Source: Rhodocyclaceae bacterium (GTDB lineage: Bacteria; Pseudomonadota; Gammaproteobacteria; Burkholderiales; Rhodocyclaceae). Taken from it: a stretch of DNA of 43,465 nucleotides. The notes beneath the pieces were generated by a model. That model saw only the letters and a program-made list of their open reading frames with translations, was not told where the DNA came from and did not search any database. Both the position numbers and the translations under genes were made by a program. Where the stretch lies: assembly GCA_026646875.1 (NCBI GenBank), contig JAPKHL010000030.1:1-43465 (forward strand), read 5' to 3'. Shown piece after piece: positions 1-8,246 of this stretch. Numbering within the stretch: position 1 is the first letter of the stretch; the number at the start of each line of letters is the position of its first letter.

Positions 1-1593
1 TACCTCGAAATGACGGCGCGCCAGCGGGCGGTCAGCGTCACCGAGGCGCTGGCCCGTCTGATGCCGGCCTTTGCCGGGCGGGTTGCCGGCTATCCGGACA
101 GCCGCGAGGCGGAACGCGTATTGGCGGCCGATCTGCGGCCGGGCGACGTGGTGCTGGTGCGGCCTGGCGAGACGATTCCCGCCGACGGGTGCGTGCTCGA
201 GGGCGTGAGCAGCGCCAACGAGGCGCTGCTCACCGGGGAGAGCGCGCCGGTGGGCAAGCGGCCGGGCGCCGCGGTCACCGGGGGGGCGGTGAATGTCGAG
301 AGTCCGCTCTTCGTGCGCGTCGAGGGGGTCGGCGAGGCGACCCGGCTATCCGCCATCGTCCGCCTGATGGAGCGCGCCGCCACCGAGCGACCGCGCATCG
401 TCGAGCTGGCCGACCGCATCGCCAGTCGCTTCATTGCTACGCTGCTGCTGGTGGCCGCCGTGGTCGCGGTGGTCTGGTACGTCATCGACCCGGCGCGCGC
501 GTTGTGGATCACCGTCTCGGTGCTGGTCGTCACCTGTCCCTGTGCGCTGTCGCTGGCCACACCGGTGGCGCTCACCGTGGCCAGCGGCGCGCTGGCCCGC
601 GCCGGTCTGCTGGTGACCCGCAGCCATGCCGTGGAAACGCTGGCCCGGGCGACGCATTTCGTGTTCGACAAGACCGGCACCCTGACCACCGGCCGGATGT
701 CCCTGCGGGAGGTGCTGCCCCTGGGGACACGGGCATCCGGTGATTGCCTGGCTCTGGCCGCGGCGCTCGAACAGTCATCGGAGCATCCGATCGGCGTGGC
801 GTTGCGTACCGCCGCCAGCGGATCCGCAGAGTCCGCACTGTCTGCATTTACGGCGCTGTCCGCGTTCGCCAACCGCCCGGGCAGCGGCATGCATGCCGAG
901 TTGGCCGGACGCCCGCTGCGCATCGGTCGGCCGGAATTTGTGGGCGAGCTGCACGGCCACCCCTTGCCCGAGGCGGCCCGGGCCTTTGCCGACAGCGGGG
1001 AGACGGTGATTGCACTGGGGGACGGGGAGGGCTGGATCGCCTTGTTCAGCCTTGGCGACGAGATCCGTCCCGAGGCGGCGGCGGTGATTGCCGACCTGCG
1101 CGCCGCTGGGCGTCGCGTCACCCTGCTCACTGGCGACTGTGCGCCGGTCGCGCGCAAGGTGGCGTTGGCGCTGGGTATCGATGACGTGCGGGCGGAGGTC
1201 TCGCCGCAGGGCAAGCACGACTGCGTGCGCAGCCTGCAGTCGTCGGGGGCCATCGTGGCGATGGTCGGCGACGGCGTTAACGATGCGCCGGTGCTGGCGC
1301 TGGCCCAGGTTTCCGTGGCCATGGGCGGCGGTTCCCAGCTGGCGCGTACGCAGGCCGACCTGATCCTGCTCTCGGAGAATCTCGGCCACCTGCGCGAAGG
1401 CGTCCGCCTGTCGCGGCGGGCGCTGGTGATCATCCGTCAGAATCTCGTGTGGTCATTCGCCTACAATTTCATAGCCCTGCCGCTCGCCATGCTCGGCTTC
1501 ATCACGCCGTGGATGGCCGGCATCGGGATGTCCGGCAGCTCGCTGCTGGTGGTGCTCAATTCGCTGCGCCTGCAGAAACCGACGGAGGCCTGA
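1..1593 (+). CDS. ccoI: Copper P1B-type ATPase for cbb3 oxidase assembly (CcoI/FixI), 5' truncated
   Basis: Inner-membrane copper-exporting P-type ATPase that supplies Cu for the CuB site of cbb3 oxidase. The frame is open from base 1, so the N-terminal heavy-metal-binding domain and first membrane helices lie outside the window; 530 residues remain. Visible in order: the TGES actuator motif, the CPC metal-site motif followed by SLATP (first Cys near residue 179 of the visible part), the phosphorylation motif DKTGTLTTG (Asp near 223), the SEHPIG nucleotide-binding motif, the hinge motif GDGVNDAP, and two closing membrane helices. CcoI rather than CopA is inferred from the context: ccoS starts 5 bases after its stop and ccoNOQP follows. 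A separate CopA-type ATPase lies at 19748-22144. Confidence 0.93.
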   Translation, partial: YLEMTARQRAVSVTEALARLMPAFAGRVAGYPDSREAERVLAADLRPGDVVLVRPGETIPADGCVLEGVSSANEALLTGESAPVGKRPGAAVTGGAVNVESPLFVRVEGVGEATRLSAIVRLMERAATERPRIVELADRIASRFIATLLLVAAVVAVVWYVIDPARALWITVSVLVVTCPCALSLATPVALTVASGALARAGLLVTRSHAVETLARATHFVFDKTGTLTTGRMSLREVLPLGTRASGDCLALAAALEQSSEHPIGVALRTAASGSAESALSAFTALSAFANRPGSGMHAELAGRPLRIGRPEFVGELHGHPLPEAARAFADSGETVIALGDGEGWIALFSLGDEIRPEAAAVIADLRAAGRRVTLLTGDCAPVARKVALALGIDDVRAEVSPQGKHDCVRSLQSSGAIVAMVGDGVNDAPVLALAQVSVAMGGGSQLARTQADLILLSENLGHLREGVRLSRRALVIIRQNLVWSFAYNFIALPLAMLGFITPWMAGIGMSGSSLLVVLNSLRLQKPTEA

Positions 1594-1598
1594 GCGCG

Positions 1599-1829
1599 AT
1601 GGAAACCCTGTATCTGCTGATTCCGGTATCGGTCATTCTCGTCTTCCTGATCGGCTTCGCCTTCTGGTGGTCGGTCCGCAGTGGCCAGTTCGACGACATG
1701 GAGGGGCCGGCCTACCGGGTCCTGATGGACGACGATCGCGGCACGACCGGAGACCCCGCGGGCAAGATGCCGCCGACGGCAACGGAAGACGGCGAGGCGG
1801 TGCGCCCGCCAGGGCGGTCCGGGTCTTGA
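1599..1829 (+). CDS. ccoS: cbb3 oxidase maturation protein CcoS
   Basis: Small single-pass membrane protein (76 aa) needed for incorporation of heme and Cu cofactors into cbb3 oxidase. It begins METLYLLIPVSVILVF, has one membrane helix at about residues 4-25, then the family-typical WWSVRSGQFDDMEGPAYR stretch, followed by an acidic, Pro-rich tail of low conservation. The ATG lies 5 bases after the ccoI stop, so the two genes are probably cotranscribed. Its TGA stop lies inside an FNR-type box (1826-1839), so the coding end and the next promoter overlap. Confidence 0.93.
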   Translation: METLYLLIPVSVILVFLIGFAFWWSVRSGQFDDMEGPAYRVLMDDDRGTTGDPAGKMPPTATEDGEAVRPPGRSGS

Positions 1830-1866
1830 CCTGAATCAAGAAAATTTTTCGCCCGGTGTGGATAAT
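1826..1866 (+). promoter_or_regulatory. FNR-type class II promoter overlapping the ccoS stop
   Basis: TTGACCTGAATCAA at 1826-1839 matches the FNR/Anr consensus TTGAT-N4-ATCAA in 9 of 10 fixed positions. GATAAT at 1861-1866 is a good -10 element. If the start is near 1873, the box is centred at about -40.5, the class II activation distance. It does not point directly at ccoN, because an intrinsic terminator follows about 100 bases downstream. Confidence 0.7.
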
Positions 1867-1872
1867 CCTCCT

Positions 1873-1974
1873 CATTCGGAAGTTGGGGGGTGAGCTGATG
1901 AAAGTCTCTCGTTTTCCGGCTTCCGGTTATTTCTCTGTTGGGGTTGGGGTGCGTTGCGACGCACCCTTTTTTTT
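1873..1974 (+). ncRNA. Candidate FNR-activated small RNA between ccoS and ccoN
   Basis: A transcript of about 100 nt is predicted from the FNR-type promoter at 1826-1866 to the T-tract of the terminator at 1967-1974. The only reading frame here (ATG at 1898) runs through the terminator hairpin and gives no recognisable protein, so a non-coding product is more likely. The middle is rich in C and U (about 1912-1937), which would leave single-stranded pairing sequence ahead of a terminator ending in eight U residues, as in Hfq-bound small RNAs. By design it resembles FnrS of enterobacteria and AniS of Neisseria (FNR-induced small RNAs); no sequence homology to those is claimed. Alternatively, it is an attenuated leader of the ccoN operon. 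Confidence 0.55.
1947..1974 (+). terminator. Rho-independent terminator upstream of ccoN
   Basis: A perfect 8-bp stem, GGGTGCGT (1947-1954) and ACGCACCC (1959-1966), closes a TGCG tetraloop and is followed at once by eight T residues (1967-1974). This is the strongest intrinsic terminator in the window. It lies ahead of the ccoN promoter, so it ends either the candidate small RNA or read-through from ccoIS. Confidence 0.9.
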
Positions 1975-2011
1975 CGCCTTGAATCGACTATTTGATTTGC
2001 TGCAACGCAAC

Positions 2012-2053
2012 TTGATGTGTATCAAATTGTCTTGTCTTTGGTTAAAATACTAT
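2012..2053 (+). promoter_or_regulatory. FNR class II promoter of ccoNOQP
   Basis: TTGATGTGTATCAA (2012-2025) is a perfect FNR/Anr box. TACTAT at 2048-2053 is the -10 element; with a start at 2060 the box centre is at exactly -41.5. Transcription would leave a leader of about 69 nt before the ccoN ATG. This is the expected arrangement for oxygen-limited induction of cbb3 oxidase. Confidence 0.88.
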
Positions 2054-2128
2054 CTAATCCAATGTCGCCTGTAGGGGTATCAGGGGGGTGACAGGAACCG
2101 GTTTTCATCCAAGATAATGAGGTGGCCC

Positions 2129-3556
2129 ATGTCGGAAACTCAGTCAACATACAATTACAAGGTCGTGCGGCAATTCGCCGTAATGACCGTCATCTGGGGC
2201 ATTGTAGGCATGCTGGTCGGTGTCATCATCGCCGCGCAGCTGGTCTGGCCGGAGCTGAATGTCGCGCCGTACCTGTCCTACGGTCGTCTGCGTCCGCTGC
2301 ATACCAACGCAGTCATCTTTGCCTTCGGCGGTTGCGCCCTGTTCGCCACGTCCTACTACGTGGTGCAGCGCACCTGTCACGCCCGCCTGTTCTCCGACGG
2401 TCTGGCTGCCTTCACCTTCTGGGGCTGGCAACTGGTCATCGTGCTCGCTGCCATCACGCTGCCCCTGGGCATCACGTCGGGCAAGGAGTACGCCGAGCTC
2501 GAGTGGCCGATCGACATCCTGATCACGCTGGTCTGGGTGTCCTACGCCATCGTCTTCTTCGGCACCATCGCCAAGCGCACGGTGAGCCACATTTACGTGG
2601 CCAACTGGTTCTACGGCGGTTTCATTCTCGCCGTGGCGCTGCTGCATCTCGTGAATAGCGCGGCGATTCCGGTCTCGCTGACCAAATCCTACTCGGCCTA
2701 CGCCGGCGTGCAGGACGCGATGATCCAGTGGTGGTACGGTCACAATGCGGTCGGCTTCTTCCTGACCGCGGGCTTCCTCGGCATGATGTACTACTTCGTG
2801 CCGAAGCAGGCCGGCCGTCCGGTGTATTCCTACCGTCTGTCGGTGGTGCACTTCTGGGCGCTGATCTTCACCTACATGTGGGCGGGTCCGCACCATCTGC
2901 ACTACACCGCGCTGCCCGACTGGACGCAGTCGGTGGGCATGATCTTCTCGCTGATCCTGCTGGCGCCTTCCTGGGGCGGCATGATCAACGGCATCATGAC
3001 GCTCTCCGGTGCCTGGCACAAACTGCGCGACGATCCGATCCTGAAGTTCCTGATCACCTCGCTGTCGTTCTACGGCATGTCGACCTTCGAGGGGCCGATG
3101 ATGTCGATCAAGACGGTCAATGCCCTGTCGCACTACACCGACTGGACCGTCGGTCACGTGCACTCCGGCGCGCTGGGTTGGGTGGCGATGGTTTCGATCG
3201 GCTCGATCTACTACCTGCTGCCGCGCCTCTTCGGCAAGGCCGAGATGTACAGCGTGCGTCTGATGACCGTCCATTTCTGGGTGGCTACCATCGGCGTCGT
3301 GCTCTACATCGCCTCGATGTGGATCGCCGGTGTGATGCAGGGCCTGATGTGGCGCGCGGTGAACGCCGACGGCACGCTGACCTACAGCTTCGTCGAGGCG
3401 GTGAAGGGTTCCTATCCGTTCTGGGCGATCCGCTTCCTGGGTGGCGTGCTCTTCCTGTCGGGCATGTTCATCATGGCCTACAACATGTTCAAGACGATCG
3501 CGGGTGGCCGTACCGAAGATGCGCCGGTGCTGGCGCCGGCCGGTCATCACGCCTGA
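2129..3556 (+). CDS. ccoN: Cytochrome cbb3 oxidase subunit I
   Basis: Catalytic subunit of the high-affinity C-type heme-copper oxidase (O2 to water, proton-pumping) in the inner membrane. It has 475 aa, the usual length, with about 12 membrane helices. Visible features include the low-spin heme b His in LHTNAV (residue 58), the [11 protein letters not shown] segment with a CuB/active-site His, the [11 protein letters not shown] histidine pair, and [17 protein letters not shown] carrying heme ligands. ATG 2129 is preferred over ATG 2117 because a GAGG ribosome site sits 6 bases upstream of it and the N-terminus [16 protein letters not shown] fits the family. First gene of ccoNOQP, driven by the FNR promoter at 2012-2053. 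Confidence 0.97.
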   Translation: MSETQSTYNYKVVRQFAVMTVIWGIVGMLVGVIIAAQLVWPELNVAPYLSYGRLRPLHTNAVIFAFGGCALFATSYYVVQRTCHARLFSDGLAAFTFWGWQLVIVLAAITLPLGITSGKEYAELEWPIDILITLVWVSYAIVFFGTIAKRTVSHIYVANWFYGGFILAVALLHLVNSAAIPVSLTKSYSAYAGVQDAMIQWWYGHNAVGFFLTAGFLGMMYYFVPKQAGRPVYSYRLSVVHFWALIFTYMWAGPHHLHYTALPDWTQSVGMIFSLILLAPSWGGMINGIMTLSGAWHKLRDDPILKFLITSLSFYGMSTFEGPMMSIKTVNALSHYTDWTVGHVHSGALGWVAMVSIGSIYYLLPRLFGKAEMYSVRLMTVHFWVATIGVVLYIASMWIAGVMQGLMWRAVNADGTLTYSFVEAVKGSYPFWAIRFLGGVLFLSGMFIMAYNMFKTIAGGRTEDAPVLAPAGHHA

Positions 3557-3575
3557 TCGCAGGGAGGTAACGATA

Positions 3576-4187
3576 ATGATCAAGCACGAACAAATCGAAA
3601 AGAACGTCGGTCTTCTGGTCATCCTGACCGTCCTCGTGATCATCTGGGGCGGTCTGCTGGAGATCGTTCCGCTGTTCTTCCAGAAATCGACGACGACGCC
3701 GGTCGAGGGGCTCAAGCCCTACGACGCAGTGCGCCTGAGCGGTCGCGACATCTACATCCGCGAGGGCTGCTACAACTGCCACTCGCAGATGATCCGTCCG
3801 TTCCGCGCGGAAACCGAGCGTTACGGTCACTACTCGGTGGCCGGCGAGTTCGTCTATGACCACCCGTTCCAGTGGGGATCCAAGCGTACCGGTCCCGATC
3901 TGCATCGAGTCGGTGCCCGCTATTCGGATGAATGGCATCGCGTCCACCTGATCAATCCGCGCGATGTGGTTCCCGAATCCAACATGCCGGCCTACGCTTT
4001 CCTCGAGAAGGCCCCGGTGGATGCATCCCGCATCGAAGACAAGATGCGTGCCCTGCGCAAGGTGGGCGTGCCCTACACCGACGAGGAAATCGCCGGTGCC
4101 CGGGCGCTGCTCGACGGCAAGTCGGAACTCGACGTGCTGGTCGCCTACCTGCAAGGCCTCGGACTCGAAATGAAGGGGGCCCGGTAA
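3576..4187 (+). CDS. ccoO: Cytochrome cbb3 oxidase subunit II (monoheme c)
   Basis: Membrane-anchored monoheme cytochrome c that passes electrons from CcoP to CcoN. It has 203 aa, with one N-terminal helix at about residues 11-33, then the periplasmic heme-binding motif [12 protein letters not shown] (C65, C68, H69) and a downstream NMPAYAFL segment supplying the probable axial Met. A GGGAGG ribosome site lies about 8 bases before ATG 3576. It follows ccoN after 19 bases and precedes ccoQ by 4. Confidence 0.97.
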   Translation: MIKHEQIEKNVGLLVILTVLVIIWGGLLEIVPLFFQKSTTTPVEGLKPYDAVRLSGRDIYIREGCYNCHSQMIRPFRAETERYGHYSVAGEFVYDHPFQWGSKRTGPDLHRVGARYSDEWHRVHLINPRDVVPESNMPAYAFLEKAPVDASRIEDKMRALRKVGVPYTDEEIAGARALLDGKSELDVLVAYLQGLGLEMKGAR

Positions 4188-4191
4188 GGCC

Positions 4192-4386
4192 ATGGACATC
4201 AACGATCTGCGATCCATCGTAACGGTGGTCTCCCTCCTGACCTTTCTCGGAATCGTCTGGTGGGCTTACGGCATGAAGGCCAACAGGAAGCGCTTCGACG
4301 AGGCGGCCAACCTGCCGTTCGCAGATGAGGAAGCGGACCGGCAGGAAACCGGCCGGTCCGGCAAAGCGAAAGGGAACGCATCATGA
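4192..4386 (+). CDS. ccoQ: Cytochrome cbb3 oxidase subunit CcoQ
   Basis: Small accessory subunit of 64 aa thought to stabilise the cbb3 complex. One membrane helix at about residues 8-26 (IVTVVSLLTFLGIVWWAYG) is followed by a charged cytoplasmic tail with the typical KANRKRFDEAANLPFADE stretch. Its stop overlaps the ccoP start (ATGA at 4383-4386), so the two are probably translationally coupled. Confidence 0.93.
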   Translation: MDINDLRSIVTVVSLLTFLGIVWWAYGMKANRKRFDEAANLPFADEEADRQETGRSGKAKGNAS

Positions 4387-5288
4387 GCGATTTTGTGAAT
4401 GATTTCTGGAATTTTTATGTCATCGTGATCGTGCTGGCGAGTATCCTCGCCTGCGCAGTTCTGCTCTTCGTCCAGAGCAAGGGCAAGGTCAGCCAGGGCT
4501 CGACGATGGGCCACGTGTGGGACGAGACGCTGGAGGAATACAACAACCCGATGCCCAAGTGGTGGAGCTGGCTGTTCTACCTGACGGTGGCCTTCGGCCT
4601 GCTGTACCTCGTCCTCTACCCCGGTCTCGGTACCTTCAAGGGGGTCCTTGGCTGGACCTCGGTGGGGCAGCACGCCGCCGAAGTGGCCAAGGTCGATGCG
4701 CAGGTCAAGCCGCTGTTCGAGAAGTATGCGCAAATGGATCTGGCCGCTGTTGCCGCCGACAAGGAGGCCAACGAGATGGGCAAGCGCCTCTACCTGACCT
4801 ACTGCATGCAGTGCCACGGTGCCGACGCGCGCGGCGCCCGCGGTTTCCCGAACCTGGCCGACAGCGACTGGCAGTGGGGCGGCGAGCCGGCGCAAATCGT
4901 CGAGACGATCGCCAACGGCCGGAACGGCATCATGCCGCCGCACGGACACCTCGAGGCCGAGACGATCCGTGACCTGGCCAATTACGTGCGCTCGCTCTCC
5001 GGTCTGCCGGCAGATTCGGTGCGTGTCGCCAAGGGTCAGGAGGCCTTCACCGCCTCCGGCTGCGCCGGCTGCCACGGTCCGGATGCCAAGGGCATGGCGG
5101 CGCTCGGCGCGCCCAACCTGACCGACCGTACCTGGCTGTACGGCAGTTCCGAAGCGACCATCACCGAAACCATCACCAAGGGCCGCAACAACCAGATGCC
5201 GGCGTGGAAGGAATTCCTCGGCGATGCGAAGGTCCATCTGCTTGCCGCCTACGTGCTCAGCCTGAGCACCGGGGGCGCGGCCAAGTAA
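4383..5288 (+). CDS. ccoP: Cytochrome cbb3 oxidase subunit III (diheme c)
   Basis: Diheme cytochrome c that takes electrons from soluble cytochromes and feeds CcoO. It has 301 aa with two N-terminal membrane helices (about 10-30 and 60-80) joined by a cytoplasmic segment containing MGHVWDETLEEYNNPMPKWW, the typical CcoP N-terminal signature. Two periplasmic cytochrome c domains follow: CMQCH (C141, C144, H145) with NGIMPPHG as the axial Met region, and CAGCH (C227, C230, H231) with NQMPAW (M272). The start overlaps the ccoQ stop by 4 bases. A 12-bp hairpin follows the gene. Confidence 0.97.
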   Translation: MSDFVNDFWNFYVIVIVLASILACAVLLFVQSKGKVSQGSTMGHVWDETLEEYNNPMPKWWSWLFYLTVAFGLLYLVLYPGLGTFKGVLGWTSVGQHAAEVAKVDAQVKPLFEKYAQMDLAAVAADKEANEMGKRLYLTYCMQCHGADARGARGFPNLADSDWQWGGEPAQIVETIANGRNGIMPPHGHLEAETIRDLANYVRSLSGLPADSVRVAKGQEAFTASGCAGCHGPDAKGMAALGAPNLTDRTWLYGSSEATITETITKGRNNQMPAWKEFLGDAKVHLLAAYVLSLSTGGAAK

Positions 5289-5300
5289 GCAGTCCGTGTG

Positions 5301-5328
5301 ACGGAGCGGCGCTCGCGCGCCGCTCCGT
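5301..5328 (+). terminator. Strong hairpin after ccoP
   Basis: Twelve perfect base pairs, ACGGAGCGGCGC (5301-5312) with GCGCCGCTCCGT (5317-5328), close a TCGC loop. There is no T-tract downstream, so it may act as a weak terminator or as a 3' stabiliser of the ccoNOQP message. The separate ccoG promoter downstream supports a transcript boundary here. Confidence 0.6.
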
Positions 5329-5389
5329 GCCTTGCCCTCCTGCTTCGTAGCATTTATTCCACCGGCCGTTGCCGGTATGCAAGCCAAGA

Positions 5390-5430
5390 CTGATCCGCAT
5401 CAAAATTGCATCGGCTCGCTTCAGTAATAT
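5390..5430 (+). promoter_or_regulatory. FNR-type class II promoter of ccoG
   Basis: CTGATCCGCATCAA (5390-5403) differs from the FNR consensus only at the first base. TAATAT (5425-5430) is a strong -10 element that places the box centre about 40.5 bases upstream of a start near 5437. It would drive ccoG-ccoH and the DUF3149 gene separately from ccoNOQP. Confidence 0.72.
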
Positions 5431-5473
5431 TAGAGTTCGGTGTAATTCTGAAACGGATTAGGACGTGAAAACC

Positions 5474-6886
5474 ATGAACAAGCCGCCTGCCGCGGAAAAA
5501 GCCATCCCGATCGACACGACCAGCCTGTATGAGAAGCACCGGAAGGTCTACGTGCGCAGCGTGTCGGGGATTTTCGATAACTGGCGGTGGCGTTTCGTCT
5601 TCCTGACCCAGGCGATTTTCTACGGGCTGTGCTGGATCGACTGGAACGGCCGGCAGGCTGTCCTGTTCCACCTGGTCGAACGCAAGTTCTACATCTTCAA
5701 TCTGGTGCTCTGGCCGCAGGACGTGATCTATCTTGCCATCCTGCTCGTCATCTCGGCCTTCCTGCTGTTTCTCGTGACCGCCGTCGGCGGCCGGCTGTTC
5801 TGCGGCTACGCCTGCCCGCAGACGGTCTACACCGAAATCCTGATGTGGATCGAGCGCAAGGTCGAGGGGGAGCGGCCGGCGCGCATGAAACTCGACGCGC
5901 AGCCGATGAATCCCCGCAAGTTCCGCCTGAAGTTCACCAAGCACGCCCTGTGGTTGCTGGTGGCTCTGTGGACCGGCTTCACCTTCGTCGGCTATTTCAC
6001 GCCGATCAAGGAACTGATCGCCTCGACCCTGGCCTTCACGCTCGGCCCGTGGGAACTCTTCTGGATCTTCTTCTATGCGGGCTTTCTCTACATGCAGGCC
6101 GGTTTCCTGCGCGAGCAGGTCTGCAAGTACATGTGTCCGTACGCTCGTTTCCAGGGCGTCATGTTCGACCCCGACACGCTGGTCATTTCCTACGATCCCG
6201 AGCGCGGCGAGCCGCGCGGACCGCGCCGCAAGACCGTCGACCCGGCAGCGCCGAAGCAGGGGGACTGCATCGATTGCGGCATCTGCGTGCAGGTCTGCCC
6301 GACCGGAATCGACATCCGCAACGGCCTGCAGATCGAGTGCATCGCCTGTGCCGCCTGCATCGACGCCTGCGACGACGTGATGGACAAGGTCGGGCTGCCG
6401 CGCGGCCTGATCCGCTACTCGACCGAGAACGCCCTGGCCCGGCACTATACCCGGCGTGACATCCTCGCCCACCTGCTGCGTCCGCGCACCCTGCTTTATT
6501 CGGGCATCCTGCTCGCGATCATCCTGGTCTCGGCCTGGAGTCTCGCGGTGCGCACGCCGCTCAAGGTGGACATCATCCGCGATCGCAGCACGCTGGCGCG
6601 CGAGGCGGACGATGGCCGGATCGAGAACGTCTATACCCTGCATATCTCGAACACCGACGAGAGCGCTCATCGTTACGTCATCAGCGTGGACGGGATCGAC
6701 GGCATCGATATCGTCGGCGAACGCATCGTCGAGGTCCCGCCGGCCTCGGCCAAGACCGTCACCCTGGCTGCCCGCGTCGAGGCGGACAGGGGGCGGCGCG
6801 GCTCCACCCCCGTCTTTTTCGAAGTCAAGGCGCAGAACCACGAGAAGATCGTGACGCGCGAAAAAGCCACCTTCATCCTGCCCTGA
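5474..6886 (+). CDS. ccoG: cbb3 oxidase assembly ferredoxin-like protein CcoG (RdxA/FixG)
   Basis: Polytopic membrane protein of 470 aa with a cytoplasmic two-cluster ferredoxin domain, implicated in Cu(II) to Cu(I) reduction during cbb3 assembly. Membrane helices flank the conserved FCGYACPQTVY motif. The Fe-S domain at about residues 265-301 has CIDCGICVQVCP and CIACAACIDAC, eight Cys for two [4Fe-4S] clusters. A further helix and a C-terminal immunoglobulin-like periplasmic domain follow. ATG 5474 is chosen over GTG 5465 because AGGAC at 5460-5464 is too close to the GTG. ccoH follows 8 bases later. Confidence 0.96.
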   Translation: MNKPPAAEKAIPIDTTSLYEKHRKVYVRSVSGIFDNWRWRFVFLTQAIFYGLCWIDWNGRQAVLFHLVERKFYIFNLVLWPQDVIYLAILLVISAFLLFLVTAVGGRLFCGYACPQTVYTEILMWIERKVEGERPARMKLDAQPMNPRKFRLKFTKHALWLLVALWTGFTFVGYFTPIKELIASTLAFTLGPWELFWIFFYAGFLYMQAGFLREQVCKYMCPYARFQGVMFDPDTLVISYDPERGEPRGPRRKTVDPAAPKQGDCIDCGICVQVCPTGIDIRNGLQIECIACAACIDACDDVMDKVGLPRGLIRYSTENALARHYTRRDILAHLLRPRTLLYSGILLAIILVSAWSLAVRTPLKVDIIRDRSTLAREADDGRIENVYTLHISNTDESAHRYVISVDGIDGIDIVGERIVEVPPASAKTVTLAARVEADRGRRGSTPVFFEVKAQNHEKIVTREKATFILP

Positions 6887-6894
6887 GAATTTCC

Positions 6895-7431
6895 ATGAAC
6901 ACCGCTCCCCGCCCGTGGTACCGCGAACCCTGGCCCTGGATCCTGATGGCCGGACCAGCCATCGTCATCGTCGCCGGCGTCATCACCACCTGGCTTGCCG
7001 TCGACAGTTTCGATGGCCTGGTCGAGGACGACTACTACAAGCAGGGACTGGCGGTTAACCAGCGCACCGCGCGCAGCCAGCAGGCCGGACAACTGGGAGT
7101 GCGGGCCGACCTGATGACGGGCGGGGCCGATGCCACCCGCCTGCGCATCCTGCTCACCGTCGACTCCGGCGCGCCGCTGCCTGAGTCGCTGCAGCTACGT
7201 CTCGTGCATCCGACGCGCAACGGGCTCGATCAGCGCATCGCCCTGCGTGCCGAGGGAGGCGGATTCTATTCCGGCCAGCTGGAGGCCCCGCTTGCGGGGC
7301 GCTGGCATGTCGCGCTCGAGGATGCCGGACAGGCCTGGCGCCTCACCGGCGACTGGGACATCGAAAAACAGCCGTCACTGCGCCTCTCGCCGGCCGCAGT
7401 GGGTGAAGAGTCTATAAACAAAGGGAGTTGA
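6895..7431 (+). CDS. ccoH: cbb3 oxidase assembly protein CcoH (FixH)
   Basis: Single-pass membrane protein (178 aa) needed for stable cbb3 assembly. It begins MNTAPRPWYREPWPWILM, a typical FixH N-terminus, with one helix at about residues 14-36, then DSFDGLVEDDYYKQGLAVNQ, a strongly conserved family stretch, and a periplasmic beta-rich domain. The gene lies 8 bases after ccoG and ends 2 bases before the DUF3149 start. Confidence 0.92.
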   Translation: MNTAPRPWYREPWPWILMAGPAIVIVAGVITTWLAVDSFDGLVEDDYYKQGLAVNQRTARSQQAGQLGVRADLMTGGADATRLRILLTVDSGAPLPESLQLRLVHPTRNGLDQRIALRAEGGGFYSGQLEAPLAGRWHVALEDAGQAWRLTGDWDIEKQPSLRLSPAAVGEESINKGS

Positions 7432-7433
7432 TC

Positions 7434-7601
7434 ATGGCTTGGGAACTGCTTTTCAGCAGCGATATCGGTTTGTTCAGCCTGTTCGTGATCGTGTTCACGA
7501 TCGGCATGTCGGTCTGGTACGCACGCTACTTCAGCCGGAAGATGAACGAGGACGGCGCGCGCGAAGCCTCGCGCGCGGAACGTCCCTCGCACGGCCAGTA
7601 A
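7434..7601 (+). CDS. DUF3149-type membrane mini-protein
   Basis: A 55-aa protein starting MAWELLFSSDIGLFSLFVIV, with one membrane helix at about residues 10-30 and a positively charged tail (RYFSRKMNEDG). Length and N-terminal pattern match the small betaproteobacterial DUF3149 family as I recall it; function is unknown. AAGGGAG sits 7 bases upstream of the ATG, and the gene lies only 2 bases after ccoH, so it is probably the last gene of the ccoGH unit. A role in oxidase assembly is inferred from position only. Confidence 0.75.
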   Translation: MAWELLFSSDIGLFSLFVIVFTIGMSVWYARYFSRKMNEDGAREASRAERPSHGQ

Positions 7602-7608
7602 ACGGCCG

Positions 7609-7642
7609 GCGGGCGCCGGCACACCTGGCGGCCGGCGCCCGC
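7609..7642. terminator. Hairpin between convergent DUF3149 gene and usp
   Basis: A perfect 12-bp inverted repeat, GCGGGCGCCGGC (7609-7620) and GCCGGCGCCCGC (7631-7642), with a 10-nt loop, lies just after the DUF3149 stop and about 57 bases beyond the end of the convergent usp gene. It could terminate transcription from both sides. No long T-tract is present. Confidence 0.6.
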
Positions 7643-7698
7643 GTGGGCACCATGCACGTTGCGTTGAAGGCCGCGGTGACCGCTGCGGCGAAAACCGC

Positions 7699-8142
7699 TC
7701 AGCGGTAAACCAGTACCGGAATCTTCGAGTGCGTCAGCACCTTGTTGGTCTCGCTGCCGAGCAGCAGACCGCTGAACCCGCGCCGTCCGTGCGAGGCCAT
7801 GAAGATGAGGTCGCAGCCAGCCTGCGTGGCTGCGTCGATGATTGCCTCGTAGGGTGCGTCGCTGGTCAGCGACAGCTTGGCGCACGCAACGCCTGCCTCA
7901 CGGCACAGGTCTTCGACGAACCCCAAGGTTTCCTGCGCCTGTTGTTCCGCCAGTTCGGCGAATTTTTCCGGTGTAGTCGGATCGATCAGCGCGCCCTCGC
8001 CATAGTAGGTCACCGGGTATTCCGGCTTGGCGTAGAACGCGGTGATCCGCGCGCCTGCCTCGCGTGCGAAGGAAACGGCGCGACGGGCGGTCTCCTGCGA
8101 CAGCTCGGAGCCGTCGGTCGGTACGAGAATGTGCTTGAACAT
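7699..8142 (-). CDS. Universal stress protein (UspA family)
   Basis: Cytoplasmic 147-aa single-domain Usp. The N-terminus MFKHILVPTDGSELS is the typical first strand and loop. The C-terminal ATP-binding motif G-x2-G-x9-G-S is visible in SHGRRGFSGLLLGSETNKVL, so it is probably an ATP-binding Usp. The start at 8142 is supported by GGGAGG 8-13 bases upstream; upstream in-frame codons precede the mapped promoter and are unlikely to be used. It is transcribed away from the metallo-hydrolase gene, from an FNR-type promoter at 8171-8212. Anr-controlled Usp proteins support anaerobic survival in Pseudomonas; the same role here is inferred. Confidence 0.93.
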   Translation of the reverse strand: MFKHILVPTDGSELSQETARRAVSFAREAGARITAFYAKPEYPVTYYGEGALIDPTTPEKFAELAEQQAQETLGFVEDLCREAGVACAKLSLTSDAPYEAIIDAATQAGCDLIFMASHGRRGFSGLLLGSETNKVLTHSKIPVLVYR

Positions 8143-8170
8143 GGCGCTTCCTCCCTGATGCGATGTCTCC

Positions 8171-8212
8171 ACTATAGGCGGCCCATCGTACGGCAATCTT
8201 GACCGATGTCAA
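8171..8212 (-). promoter_or_regulatory. FNR-type class II promoter of usp (possibly bidirectional)
   Basis: TTGACCGATGTCAA (8199-8212) is a near-symmetrical FNR/Dnr-type box. On the minus strand TATAGT at 8176-8171 is the -10 element, exactly at the class II distance (start near 8164). On the plus strand GACACT at 8235-8240 has the same spacing and would give a transcript starting at the ATG of the metallo-hydrolase at 8247; that side is weak. Confidence 0.75.
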
Positions 8213-8246
8213 ACTCCCGGAAGGCCGGCGGGCGGACACTCTGTTC

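Noticed and set aside
1856..2074. A 72-aa protein in the ccoS-ccoN gap
   Set aside because: It reads through a perfect intrinsic terminator and an FNR box and shows no protein-like pattern.
2117..2128. ATG 2117 as the ccoN start
   Set aside because: The GAGG ribosome site lies 6 bases before ATG 2129 and the family N-terminus begins there.
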